Shown here piece by piece: positions 16,994 to 25,334 of a DNA stretch of 63,682 nucleotides. Origin of the DNA: Streptomyces montanisoli (GTDB lineage Bacteria > Actinomycetota > Actinomycetes > Streptomycetales > Streptomycetaceae); NCBI RefSeq assembly GCF_017813245.1, contig NZ_JAGIQL010000017.1, positions 1 to 63,682 of the forward strand, read 5' to 3'. The notes under the pieces were generated by a model. The model was not told the DNA's origin. It worked only from the letters and a program-made list of their open reading frames with translations, and did no database searches. Numbering within the stretch: position 1 is the first letter of the stretch; the number at the start of each line of letters is the position of its first letter. Both the position numbers and the translations under genes were made by a program.

Positions 16994-19621
16994 ATGCTCG
17001 TTCCGCACGCCGCCGTCGAGTCGGCCTTCGCACGAAGATGTGTGCGATGGCGGGTTCTGACCGCCGCGCTCATCTCCTCCCTCGTCGCCGGGTTCCTGCT
17101 GGTGGCTCCGGCCGGCGCCGCTCACGCGGCGGACACCCTGCTGTCGCAGGGGAAGACAGCCACCGCGTCAAGCACCGAGAACTACGGCACACCGGCCGCC
17201 AACGCCGTGGACGGCGACACCGGCACCCGCTGGTCCAGCGCCGCCGCCGACCCCCAGTGGCTCCAGGTCGACCTCGGCGCCGAGGACACCGTCAGCCAGG
17301 TCGTCCTGAACTGGGAGGCCGCCTACGCCAAGGCTTACAAGATCCAGCTGTCGGACGACGGCACGACCTGGACCGACGCGTACTCCACCAGCGTTGGCAA
17401 GGGCGGGACGGAGACCGTCGCGGTCTCCGGAAGCGCGCGCTATGTGAGGATGTACGGCACCCAGCGCGCCACCGGATACGGCTACTCCCTGTGGGAGTTC
17501 CAGGTGTACGGGACCGCGGGCACCGGCGGGACGGGCGGCGGTGGCGGCGGTTCGACCTGCGGCACCGGCGACGCCGCGAAGTCGAGGCCCGCGACGGCCT
17601 CCAGCCAGGAGAACGGCGGGACCCCGGCGTCCGCCGCGGTGGACGGCGACACCGGCACCCGCTGGTCCAGCGCCGCCGCCGACCCCCAGTGGCTCCAGGT
17701 CGACCTCGGCTCGGCGCAGAGTGTCTGCCAGGTCGTTTTGAACTGGGAGGCCGCCTACGCGAAGGCGTACAAGATCCAGCTGTCCACCGACGGTACGAAC
17801 TGGACCGACGCTTACTCCACCACCAGCGGGAAGGGAGGCACCGAGACCATCGCCGTCTCGGGCACCGCCCGCTACGTGAGGATGTACGGCACCCAGCGCG
17901 CCACCGGATACGGCTACTCGCTGTGGGAGCTCCAGGTCCACACCGCGACGTCCACCGGCGGCACCGGCCCGATCACCGGCGGTGGAGACCTCGGCCCGAA
18001 CGTGCTGGTCTTCGACCCCTCCTCGACCGACATCCAGTCGAAGCTCGACGCGATCTTCAAGCAGCAGGAGACCGCGCAGTTCGGCACCGGTCGCTACCAG
18101 ATCCTGCTCAAGCCCGGCACGTACAACAACCTCAACGCGCAGATCGGCTTCTACACCTCGATCTCCGGGCTCGGCCAGGACCCCGACGACGTGACCATCA
18201 ACGGTGACGTGACCGTCGACGCCGGCTGGGACAACGGCAACGCCACCCTGAACTTCTGGCGCTCGGCCGAGAACATGAAGCTCAACCCGGTGAGCGGCAC
18301 GGACCGTTGGGCCGTCGCACAGGCGGCGCCGTTCCGGCGGATGGACGTCAACGGCGGCCTCAACCTGGACTCGGCAAGCTACGGCTGGGCCAGCGGCGGC
18401 TACATCGCCGACAGCCGGATCTCCGGCCAGGTCGGCAACTACGCACAGCAGCAGTACTACACGCGCGACAGCTCGATCGGCGGCTGGTCCAACGGCGTGT
18501 GGAACCAGGTGTTCTCCGGCGTCCAGGGCGCCCCGGCGCAGAGCTTCCCCTCGCAGCCGTACACCACCCTGGACACCACGCCCGTCTCGGTCGAGAAGCC
18601 CTACCTCTACCTCGACAGCAGCGGGGCCTACCGGGTGTTCGTCCCGTCCAAGCGGACCAACGCACGCGGCGTGTCCTGGGCGAACGGCCACACCCCCGGC
18701 AGCTCGATCCCGCTGAGCCAGTTCTACGTGGTGAAGGCCGGCGCGACCGCCGAGACCATCAACGCCGCGCTGGCACAGGGCCTGAACCTGCTCTTCACAC
18801 CGGGTATCTACCACGTCGACCAGTCGATCGACGTGACACGGCCCGGCACCGTCGTGCTCGGCCTCGGCGAGGCCACGATCACCCCGGACAACGGCGTCGT
18901 CCCGATCAAGGTCGCGGACGTCAGCGGTGTGCGCGTGGCGGGACTGCTGCTCGACGCCGGGCCGGTCAACTCCCCGCAGATGATCCAGATCGGCGCACCC
19001 GGAGCCAACGCCGACCACTCCACCGACCCCACCACCGTGCAAGACGTCTACGTGCGCGTCGGCGGCGCGGGCCCCGCCTCGGTCGGCACAGCGATGGAGG
19101 TCAACAGCAACGACGTGATCATCGACCACACCTGGCTGTGGCGCGCCGACCACGGCGCCGGCGCCGGGTGGAACACCAACCCGGCCACGTACGGACTGGT
19201 CGTCAACGGCGACGACGTCGAGGCAACCGGCCTGTTCAGCGAGCACTTCAAGAAGTACGACGTCGACTGGTTCGGCAACGGAGGCCGCACGATCTTCTTC
19301 CAGAACGAGAAGGCGTACGACGCGCCCGACCAGGCCTCGGTCCAGAACGGCGGCACGCTGGGCTACGCCGCGTACAAGGTGGAGGACTCGGTCACCTCGC
19401 ACGAGGCGTGGGGTCTGGGCAGCTACTGCAACTACACCGCGGACAAGAGCATCCGGCAGGACCACGGCTTCGAGGTCCCGAACTCCTCCGGGGTGCGGAT
19501 GCACGATCTGAGCGTGGTGTCGCTGGCCGGTGACGGCGAGTTCAACCACGTGATCAACGATGTCGGTGCGCCCACCGTCGGCACCGGCACCACCCCGTCC
19601 ACCGTCACCGACTACCCGTGA
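16994..19621 (+). CDS. Secreted beta-helix carbohydrate-active protein with two N-terminal discoidin (F5/8C) domains, GH55-like
   Basis: This 875-residue protein has a Sec signal peptide (basic FARRCVRWR, hydrophobic AALISSLVAGFLLV, cleavage near AHA-ADT). Two F5/8 type C (CBM32-like) domains lie at about 47-178 and 195-318, joined by a Gly/Thr linker. The rest (about 335-875) looks like a right-handed beta-helix: KPGTYNNLN, FTPGIYHVDQSIDV, VVLGLGEATITPDNG and repeated GxRVAGLLLDAG-type strands. Related Streptomyces proteins are often mislabelled adenylyl cyclase. The fold suggests a GH55-type beta-1,3-glucanase, but I cannot place catalytic residues. The ATG at 16994 has AGGAG nine bases upstream. 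The operator at 16905 probably controls it, and a strong terminator follows. Confidence 0.8.
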   Translation: MLVPHAAVESAFARRCVRWRVLTAALISSLVAGFLLVAPAGAAHAADTLLSQGKTATASSTENYGTPAANAVDGDTGTRWSSAAADPQWLQVDLGAEDTVSQVVLNWEAAYAKAYKIQLSDDGTTWTDAYSTSVGKGGTETVAVSGSARYVRMYGTQRATGYGYSLWEFQVYGTAGTGGTGGGGGGSTCGTGDAAKSRPATASSQENGGTPASAAVDGDTGTRWSSAAADPQWLQVDLGSAQSVCQVVLNWEAAYAKAYKIQLSTDGTNWTDAYSTTSGKGGTETIAVSGTARYVRMYGTQRATGYGYSLWELQVHTATSTGGTGPITGGGDLGPNVLVFDPSSTDIQSKLDAIFKQQETAQFGTGRYQILLKPGTYNNLNAQIGFYTSISGLGQDPDDVTINGDVTVDAGWDNGNATLNFWRSAENMKLNPVSGTDRWAVAQAAPFRRMDVNGGLNLDSASYGWASGGYIADSRISGQVGNYAQQQYYTRDSSIGGWSNGVWNQVFSGVQGAPAQSFPSQPYTTLDTTPVSVEKPYLYLDSSGAYRVFVPSKRTNARGVSWANGHTPGSSIPLSQFYVVKAGATAETINAALAQGLNLLFTPGIYHVDQSIDVTRPGTVVLGLGEATITPDNGVVPIKVADVSGVRVAGLLLDAGPVNSPQMIQIGAPGANADHSTDPTTVQDVYVRVGGAGPASVGTAMEVNSNDVIIDHTWLWRADHGAGAGWNTNPATYGLVVNGDDVEATGLFSEHFKKYDVDWFGNGGRTIFFQNEKAYDAPDQASVQNGGTLGYAAYKVEDSVTSHEAWGLGSYCNYTADKSIRQDHGFEVPNSSGVRMHDLSVVSLAGDGEFNHVINDVGAPTVGTGTTPSTVTDYP
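17207..17710 (+). repeat. Direct repeats within the duplicated discoidin domains
   Basis: 17207-17278 and 17639-17710 are identical over 72 bases (offset 432 bp, 144 codons). A second near-identical block encodes the end of each domain (about 17443-17498 and 17876-17931). The pattern indicates recent duplication or gene conversion of the sugar-binding domain. Confidence 0.85.
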
Positions 19622-19626
19622 CGTCC

Positions 19627-19667
19627 TCCCCCGCCGGGCCCTGGAGGGGGCAGGGCCCGGCGGGGGA
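19627..19667 (+). terminator. Strong hairpin terminator after the beta-helix gene
   Basis: A perfect 17-bp stem (19627-19643 with 19651-19667) and seven-base loop begin six bases after the stop codon. There is no U-tract, as is common in this group. Confidence 0.88.
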
Positions 19668-19803
19668 AGTGGCGGACAGGAGCGGCGCCAAGATCTGGTT
19701 GGACCGTGCCGCCACCGTCGCTGATCGCGCCGACACCGTCGAATGTGCGGCCGCTCTGACCTGTTGGATTGAGCGTCAAATTTCTGCCGGTGGGGCAGGT
19801 CCG

Positions 19804-20517
19804 TCATGGGCGTGTGGCCGCCAACGGCAGAAGCACCTCGTCGACGATGGCCGCCACCTCGGACAGCGGCACCGAGTCGCGCTGCATGGACTCCATGACG
19901 ATCAGGCGGGGGCCGAGCGAGGCCATGCGCTGGGTCACCGCGGCGGGCCGCGCCTCACCGCGTTCGGCCGCGGCACGGAGGATGTCGAGGAGCAGACCTT
20001 GGTGCGGCACGATCAGCGCCCGGAAGACCTCGTCGAACAGTTCCGGATGGCGCGGGCGCTGGGTGATCAAGGGCCGCAGTGCGCGCCCCCTCGGCTCCTG
20101 AAGGCCGCGCGCCAGCCCGGCCAGCACGGTCGTGAGATCGCCGCGCAGGGAACCCGTGCCGGGAGCGGCCGGCGGCGGGAAGCCGGTCCCCGGGTCGGAC
20201 AGCGCGGCGAGCACCAGCTCGGCCGTCGTGGACCAGCGGCGATAAAGGGTGGTCTTGCCGGTGCCGGCTCGGGCCGCGACCTTGTCGAAGCTCAGCTCCT
20301 CGTAGCTCGTCTCCGCCAGTTCTTCCAGCGTCGCCAGGAAGATCGCCTGCAGGAGTGCGGCCCCCCTTCGCCGGCTGCTCCCGCGCCGGCGACCCGGAGC
20401 GTCCTGCGCTTCCGGAGAGTCCGGCACGTCCGGAGAGTCCGGCACGTCCAGCGCGTCCGGCACCTCCGGCGGGGAGGTCCCGGCGCGTTGACCGGCGGGG
20501 CGGCGAGCTGCTGTCAC
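19804..20517 (-). CDS. TetR-family transcriptional repressor
   Basis: After a disordered head with a duplicated Asp-Val-Pro-Asp-Ser-Pro segment and a basic stretch (RRRGSSRRRGAA), a TetR helix-turn-helix is visible (FDKVAARAGTGKTTLYRRW). A helical ligand domain of about 150 residues follows, ending LLPLAATRP. Start choice is uncertain: GTG 20517 is used here, and GTG 20559 would add 14 residues; neither has a strong Shine-Dalgarno. The gene is divergent from the amidohydrolase at 20651. An imperfect palindrome at 20612-20633 between them suggests it represses the amidohydrolase and itself. It marks the left edge of the catabolic island. Confidence 0.82.
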   Translation of the reverse strand: MTAARRPAGQRAGTSPPEVPDALDVPDSPDVPDSPEAQDAPGRRRGSSRRRGAALLQAIFLATLEELAETSYEELSFDKVAARAGTGKTTLYRRWSTTAELVLAALSDPGTGFPPPAAPGTGSLRGDLTTVLAGLARGLQEPRGRALRPLITQRPRHPELFDEVFRALIVPHQGLLLDILRAAAERGEARPAAVTQRMASLGPRLIVMESMQRDSVPLSEVAAIVDEVLLPLAATRP

Positions 20518-20611
20518 CGTTCGGTTATAGCCGCGAAGGCGCCGGTCCGTCGAACGCACGAGCCGCCCACGGCCCCCGGTCGCAGGGGTTCGGCAAGAGG
20601 AGTACGCTCCT

Positions 20612-20633
20612 TAGGAAACAAGTCAGTATCCTA
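20612..20633. promoter_or_regulatory. Candidate TetR operator
   Basis: TAGGA, a 12-base spacer and TCCTA form an inverted repeat. The halves are further related inside (AGGAAAC on one strand, AGGATAC on the other). It is AT-rich compared with its surroundings, overlaps a likely -10 (TATCCTAT) and lies 18 bases before the amidohydrolase GTG, within the TetR/amidohydrolase divergent region. Confidence 0.55.
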
Positions 20634-20650
20634 TTTCGTCTGGAGTACGT

Positions 20651-21715
20651 GTGACCACTGTCAAAACGGCTCTGACCGACGTCCGGGTCTTCGACGGCAC
20701 ACGGTTGAGCGAGCCCACCACCGTCGTCATCGACGGCGCCGTGCTGGGCGACGACGCGGCAGGGGCGCGAACCGTCGGCTGTGACGGCGCCACCCTGCTG
20801 CCCGGCCTCATCGACGCCCACGTGCACCTGGTCGTTCCCGACGACCTGACGAAACTTGCCGGCCACGGCATCACCACCGCCCTCGACATGGCCTGCTGGC
20901 CTGCGGAGCGTGTGGACTCCTTCCGCGGCCGGGTTCCCGACATCCGCAGCGCGGGCGTGCCGGCCATCGGGCCCGGCGGGAACCATGCCCGCATGCCGGG
21001 CATGCCGGCCGAGGCCATCCTGACCAGTCCGAATCAGGCGAAGGACTTCGTCGCCCGGCGAGTCGCCGAAGGCTCCGACTACATCAAGATCGTGATCGAA
21101 GGGGACCTGCTCGACCAGGCCACCATCGAGGCGGTGATCACCGAGGGCAAGGTCAACGGCAAGCTGACGATCGCGCACGCCTCCTCGGTCGATGCCTACC
21201 GCCGGGCCGTGCACGCCGGTGCCGACGTGGTGACCCACGTGCCGCGCGACGGTGTCCTCGACCCCGGCACCGTTGCCCTGATGGCGAAGCGGCGGCAGGT
21301 CGCCGTCCCCACGCTGACCATGATGGAGGCCGTCGTCGACGGCGCGCGCGTGCCCGGGGAGGACTACGCCTTCTGCCGTGACACCGTGGCCGCCCTCCAC
21401 GAGGCAGGGGTCCCTGTCCTGGCCGGGACCGATGCCTTCTCGGGCCACGCTCCCATCCCGAATCCCGTCGTGCACGGCCCGAGCCTCCACCGCGAGCTGG
21501 CTCTCCTCGTCGCCGCCGGCCTCACCCCGGCGGAAGCCCTGCGGGCCGCCACCACGCTGCCAGCCCGCCACTTCGGCCTGCCCGACCGCGGGGCCGTGCG
21601 GCCCGGCCTCCGGGCCGATCTGCTCCTCGTCGACGGCGACCCGCTGTCCGACATCACGGCCACCCGGCACATCAGGGGTGCCTGGTCGGCGGGGACCGAG
21701 ATCACCCACGTCTGA
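20651..21715 (+). CDS. Amidohydrolase, imidazolonepropionase-like, cytosolic
   Basis: This is a 354-residue metal-dependent hydrolase. The metal-binding HxH is in LIDAHVHL, the carboxylated-Lys region in SDYIKIVIEG, later ligands in IAHASS and DVVTHVP, and the catalytic Asp in VLAGTDAF. The C-terminal beta-sandwich strand ADLLLVDGDPLSDI is typical of this superfamily branch. Start GTG 20651 has GGAG five bases upstream. It has no signal peptide. It is closely related along its length to the Tat-exported protein at 26353 (shared ALTxVRVFDG, GATLLPGLIDAHVHL and TTALDMACWP). The substrate is unknown; cleavage of an amide, lactam or lactone in the catabolic pathway is an inference. TetR probably regulates it. 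Confidence 0.85.
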   Translation: MTTVKTALTDVRVFDGTRLSEPTTVVIDGAVLGDDAAGARTVGCDGATLLPGLIDAHVHLVVPDDLTKLAGHGITTALDMACWPAERVDSFRGRVPDIRSAGVPAIGPGGNHARMPGMPAEAILTSPNQAKDFVARRVAEGSDYIKIVIEGDLLDQATIEAVITEGKVNGKLTIAHASSVDAYRRAVHAGADVVTHVPRDGVLDPGTVALMAKRRQVAVPTLTMMEAVVDGARVPGEDYAFCRDTVAALHEAGVPVLAGTDAFSGHAPIPNPVVHGPSLHRELALLVAAGLTPAEALRAATTLPARHFGLPDRGAVRPGLRADLLLVDGDPLSDITATRHIRGAWSAGTEITHV

Positions 21716-21730
21716 AACGGAGGACCTGCC

Positions 21731-22702
21731 ATGGCCGGCACGGCCGACGAACTGATCGACGTCCACGCCCACTTCGTGACCGACTCCTACGTGGCGTCGG
21801 CCAGGGCCGCGGGGCACGCGCATCCGGACGGGATGCCCGGCTGGCCCTCCTGGAGCACCGAAGAGCACCTGCGGCTCATGGACGAGCACCACATCCGCAC
21901 CTCGCTGCTGTCCATCTCGTCCCCCGGCACCCACTTCGGTGACGACGCCGCCGCGCGCGCACTCACCCGCCAGGTCAACGAGCACGCCGCGGAACTCGTC
22001 CGCGCCCACCCCGGCCGTTTCGGGCACTTCGCCTCGCTGCCCCTGCCGGACGTGGACGGCAGCCTCGCCGAACTCGCCTACGCGCTCGACGAGCTGGGCA
22101 GCGACGGCGTCACCATCGAGACCAACGCGCACGGCCGCTACCCGGGTGACCCGCACTTCGAGCCGCTGTGGGCGGAACTCGACCGCCGCGGGACCGCGGT
22201 CTTCGTCCATCCCACCTCGCCCGTCCACCCCGAGACGGTGGCAGTGGGACGTCCCAGGCCGATGCTGGAGTTCATCTTCGACTCCACGCGGGCCGTCTCG
22301 GACCTGGTGCTGAGCGGTGTCGTGAATCGCTTTCCCGGAGTGCGGTGGATCTTCACCCACGGCGGCGGAACGCTCCCCCTGCTGATCGACCGGATCGAGC
22401 TCTTCCGCACCGCGTTCCCCAGCGGGCACCAGGACGGCGGCCGCAGTGTCCGGGAGCAGGTCTCCGAGCTGTGGTTCGACATCGCGGGAACACCGTTCCC
22501 GCGTCAAGTACCCGCGCTTGAGGAGGCTTTCGGCAGCCGGAGGATCCTGTACGGGAGTGACTGCTGCTGGACACCGGCCGACGCGGTGGCACGCCAGATC
22601 GCGTCCATCGACGCGGCCATCCAGCCCGGCCCGGCCACCTGGCGATCCCTGACATCGGCGAACGCACGGCGCCTCTTCCCCCGGCTCGACCGGCTCGGCT
22701 GA
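21731..22702 (+). CDS. Amidohydrolase-2 family protein (ACMSD-like decarboxylase/hydrolase)
   Basis: This 323-residue TIM-barrel protein starts with the metal motif DVHAHF. It has FVHPTSPVHP and a conserved FTHGGGTLP (metal or catalytic His), and YGSDCCWTP with the catalytic Asp. This is the branch that contains 2-amino-3-carboxymuconate-semialdehyde decarboxylase and other non-oxidative decarboxylases. It lies 15 bases after the first amidohydrolase, with GGAGG before the ATG, so the two are co-transcribed. It ends eight bases from the convergent IclR gene. It is one of three family members in the island; the reaction (decarboxylation or hydrolysis) cannot be fixed from sequence. Confidence 0.83.
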   Translation: MAGTADELIDVHAHFVTDSYVASARAAGHAHPDGMPGWPSWSTEEHLRLMDEHHIRTSLLSISSPGTHFGDDAAARALTRQVNEHAAELVRAHPGRFGHFASLPLPDVDGSLAELAYALDELGSDGVTIETNAHGRYPGDPHFEPLWAELDRRGTAVFVHPTSPVHPETVAVGRPRPMLEFIFDSTRAVSDLVLSGVVNRFPGVRWIFTHGGGTLPLLIDRIELFRTAFPSGHQDGGRSVREQVSELWFDIAGTPFPRQVPALEEAFGSRRILYGSDCCWTPADAVARQIASIDAAIQPGPATWRSLTSANARRLFPRLDRLG

Positions 22703-22709
22703 GGGATCC

Positions 22710-23549
22710 CTACGGCCTGTCCCGGCCCCCGGAGTGGCCGAGCTCCTCCGACATGGCCCGGGTCGAGCGCAGCAGTTCCGCCGAAAGGCCGGCGAACTCC
22801 TGCTCGCTGACGCCGCGTCCGGGCATCACCAGCGTGACGACGAGCGGGAAGGAGTCGCCCGCGGTGAACACCGGAGCCGCCACCGACGTGACGCCGGGGA
22901 TGACGCCGCCGACCGTGGTGGCGACGCCCTCACGCAGCACGTCGGCCCTGATACGGGCCACCCTCTTCAGAGTGGGCGCGTCCAGGGCTGCCACCTCCAA
23001 CTGCCCGCGCAGCACCGCTTCGGTGAGCCGCTCGGGCACATGGGCGAGGAACGCGCCTCCCATCGCGGAGTTCAGCAGGGGCATCGTGGCGCCGACGCGG
23101 ACGGTGATGGGCAGTGTGTGCGCCCCGTACTCCCAGCGCACGACGACCGGGCCGTGGTCTCCCCACACCGCCAGGTTGACCGCGTGGGACGTACGGTCAC
23201 GCAGCCCCGGCAGGTGATCGCTCACCAGCGCGACCTCGTCCATCCGGCGGAGGGACTCGACGCCGAGCCGCCGCATGGCCGGGCCCATGTCGTAGCGCCC
23301 TGAGCTCGGCGACTGCGCGACGAGCCCGACCCGGGCGAGGCTCACGAGGTAGCGGTGCGCCTTGCTCGGCTGCATCCCGCAGGCCCCGGCGATCTGCGTG
23401 AGGCTCATCGGCCCGCGGCCCTCTTCAAGTGCCCGGAGCACCGTCATCGCCAGTTCGACGGACTGGATGCCCTGCCGGCCCGGCGGCACTCCGTTGCCGT
23501 CGGGCTCGTCCGGATCACGAAGACGCTCAGCTGCCACACGGGCGATCAT
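22710..23549 (-). CDS. IclR-family transcriptional regulator
   Basis: This 279-residue regulator has an N-terminal winged helix (about 33-95; SVELAMTVLRALEEG, then MSLTQIAGACGMQPSKAHRY) and a C-terminal effector domain (about 105-270; VNLAVWGDHGPVVVRWE, VGATMPLLNSAMGGAFLA). IclR proteins often control aromatic catabolic genes and bind pathway intermediates. The chosen ATG 23549 has GGAGGGAG just upstream; the open frame to 24008 overlaps the monooxygenase antisense and is not coding. It lies between the amidohydrolase pair (convergent) and the flavoprotein hydroxylase (same strand, upstream). It is one candidate to bind the duplicated 59-bp element. Confidence 0.88.
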   Translation of the reverse strand: MIARVAAERLRDPDEPDGNGVPPGRQGIQSVELAMTVLRALEEGRGPMSLTQIAGACGMQPSKAHRYLVSLARVGLVAQSPSSGRYDMGPAMRRLGVESLRRMDEVALVSDHLPGLRDRTSHAVNLAVWGDHGPVVVRWEYGAHTLPITVRVGATMPLLNSAMGGAFLAHVPERLTEAVLRGQLEVAALDAPTLKRVARIRADVLREGVATTVGGVIPGVTSVAAPVFTAGDSFPLVVTLVMPGRGVSEQEFAGLSAELLRSTRAMSEELGHSGGRDRP

Positions 23550-23619
23550 AGGACTCCCTCCGCGCGGCGCGGGCACCCGCGGCCACGGTGCCGCCCGCGG
23601 ACACGCGGAGAGCGAGTGG

Positions 23620-25227
23620 TCAGGCGGCCGGCAGGCCGAGCGCCCCGGACCCGGTGACCGTCCGCAGCAGCTCGCCCGCCAAGGCGTTCGCCGCGCCGGG
23701 ACCGCTCGCGGTCCCGAACACGTAGAAGTCCGGTCGGACGGCCACGGCCGAGGAGCCGAGGTCGGCGAACCAGCGGCGGTAGGTGCCGTCGACGTCCGAC
23801 ACCACCGAGGCCCACGGGTGCCCGCCGGCTCGCTCGCCCGGCGCGGCGACACGGACGCCCGCCCGTACGAGGGCGGGAAGGACGTCCGCGAGCCCACTGC
23901 CGTCCAGCAGGCCCTGGTCGAGAATGAGCTGGAAGCCGCCCCCGACGACCTGGTCGAGGCGGTCGCGGCGATCGCCGTCGTCCACCAGGCCCTGGACCGA
24001 CAGCTCACCGCGTCCGGGCCCGGAGACGGCGGCGAGCAGCCCGTCCGCGAGCCCGGGGAACCGGAGGGTCTGCGGGGCCCTGGGCCCGGAGCGGCCCGCG
24101 AGCAGGGTGCGGTCGCGTTCGGCCGCGCGCCCGGGGTCGCGGATGGTCTGCAGGTGCCCGAGCTCCACGCCCTTCTCCGTCACCGCTCGCACGTGTGGCT
24201 CGCGCTCGGCCTGATAGGTGTCGAGCAGGCCGTCATCGGCAGCGCCCCGCAGCACCAGGTCCAGTTTGAAGGCCAGGTTCTGCGCGTCACGGATGCCGGA
24301 GCACATGCCCTGGCCGAGGAACGGCGGCATCTGGTGGGCGGCGTCGCCCGCGAGGAGGACCCTGCCGCCGCGCCACTCGTCGGCCACCAGCGAGCGGAAG
24401 GTGTACGTGGCAACCCGGATCAGCTCGGCGTCGTCGGGCGTGAGGTAGCCGAGGACCCGCTTCCAGACACGCTCAGGGTCGCTCTCGGTCTCGAAGTCGT
24501 CCGGCGAGTCCAGCATGAAGCTGAAGCGGTGATGGTCGGGGCCGAGCGAGATGATCGAGGTCGGACCCGACGGATCGCCGCACTGGAGGGCCGGAGGCAC
24601 CGCCACGGGGCGACGGAAGCGGAAGTCACACACCATCCACGGCTCGGAGAACCCGTAGTCGTGCTGGCCCACGCCGAGCGCCGACCGCACGAAGCTGTTG
24701 CCCCCGTCGCAGCCGAGGACCCACCGCGCGGTGACCGTCCGCCGTCCGCCCGGTTCGTCGACGGTGAGCACGGCACCGTCCGCCGCCTGCTCCAGCGCGA
24801 CCACCGGGCTCGCATGCCGCACCTCGACCCGCGGAAGCGACCGGCAGGCGGCGTCCAGCACTTCTTCCAGCTCGGGCTGGTACATCATGTACCACTCGGC
24901 CCAGCCACTGCGCCCTGCCTCGGCGAACGCCTGCTCCATCAGGAGGTCGCCGAGGCCGTTGCGCCACTCGTAGGTGCGCTGCACCCGGAGTTTCGGCAGC
25001 AGTTCCCCGGCCACCCCGAGCCGCGCGAGCGTGCGCATGGTCTCGTCGTCGAAGCTCGCCGCGCGGGGGAGGTTGTAGAGCCCCGCATACCGCTCGAGCA
25101 CCAGCACCCGGTGGCCCGCCTGTCCCAGCAGCGCCGCCGCCACCATGCCCACCGGCCCGTATCCGACGATCGCGACGTCCACCACCGCGTCACTCCGGCC
25201 GGCACCGGCACCGTCCGCCGTGTCCAT
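23620..25227 (-). CDS. FAD-dependent aromatic hydroxylase (MhpA-like)
   Basis: This 535-residue class A flavoprotein monooxygenase has the FAD-binding GYGPVGMVAAALLG near the N-terminus, the DG motif GCDGGNSFVR, and the FAD/ribityl motif LLAGDAAHQMPPFLGQGM. A thioredoxin-like C-terminal domain ends the protein. The set is typical of 3-(3-hydroxyphenyl)propionate hydroxylase and related enzymes that add an ortho hydroxyl before ring cleavage. The start is ATG 25227 with GGAGG seven bases upstream; the frame to 25305 runs through the promoter. It is divergent from the amidohydrolase at 25335, sharing the 59-bp regulatory element. Its products could feed the extradiol dioxygenase at 28552. Confidence 0.87.
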   Translation of the reverse strand: MDTADGAGAGRSDAVVDVAIVGYGPVGMVAAALLGQAGHRVLVLERYAGLYNLPRAASFDDETMRTLARLGVAGELLPKLRVQRTYEWRNGLGDLLMEQAFAEAGRSGWAEWYMMYQPELEEVLDAACRSLPRVEVRHASPVVALEQAADGAVLTVDEPGGRRTVTARWVLGCDGGNSFVRSALGVGQHDYGFSEPWMVCDFRFRRPVAVPPALQCGDPSGPTSIISLGPDHHRFSFMLDSPDDFETESDPERVWKRVLGYLTPDDAELIRVATYTFRSLVADEWRGGRVLLAGDAAHQMPPFLGQGMCSGIRDAQNLAFKLDLVLRGAADDGLLDTYQAEREPHVRAVTEKGVELGHLQTIRDPGRAAERDRTLLAGRSGPRAPQTLRFPGLADGLLAAVSGPGRGELSVQGLVDDGDRRDRLDQVVGGGFQLILDQGLLDGSGLADVLPALVRAGVRVAAPGERAGGHPWASVVSDVDGTYRRWFADLGSSAVAVRPDFYVFGTASGPGAANALAGELLRTVTGSGALGLPAA

Positions 25228-25260
25228 CCGGGTACCTCCGTTTCCCTGACCACTTCCAAG

Positions 25261-25319
25261 GGGTTGACACCGACGGAACGTACGTTTCACCATCGTGAAA
25301 GTCAATGCATATTAGTGAA
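25261..25319. promoter_or_regulatory. 59-bp duplicated promoter/operator element, copy A
   Basis: This region matches 34708-34766 at 50 of 59 positions. It begins GGGTTGACACCGACGGA and ends TGCATATTAGTGAA. Inside is a perfect inverted repeat TTTCAC-N4-GTGAAA (25285-25300). TTTCAC (25285-25290) and CATATT (25308-25313) are 17 bases apart and could be the -35 and -10 boxes; TTGACA at 25264-25269 may belong to another promoter or to the operator. It sits in the divergent region of the hydroxylase and the amidohydrolase. Confidence 0.75.
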
Positions 25320-25334
25320 TTTAGTGAGGCGCTC

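Noticed and set aside
17168..19807. 879-residue minus-strand open frame
   Set aside because: It is antisense to the secreted beta-helix gene, which has a signal peptide, domains and a terminator. The minus frame has only Val/Gly/Arg-rich low-complexity sequence.
20418..20460. Short tandem repeats near the TetR start as a CRISPR or regulatory array
   Set aside because: They are in frame and encode Asp-Val-Pro-Asp-Ser-Pro repeats in the TetR head; units are too short and not spaced like CRISPR.
25305..25334. Upstream ATG of the amidohydrolase at 25335
   Set aside because: It lies within the conserved 59-bp promoter element and overlaps the probable -10 box; the other copy of the element has no start there.
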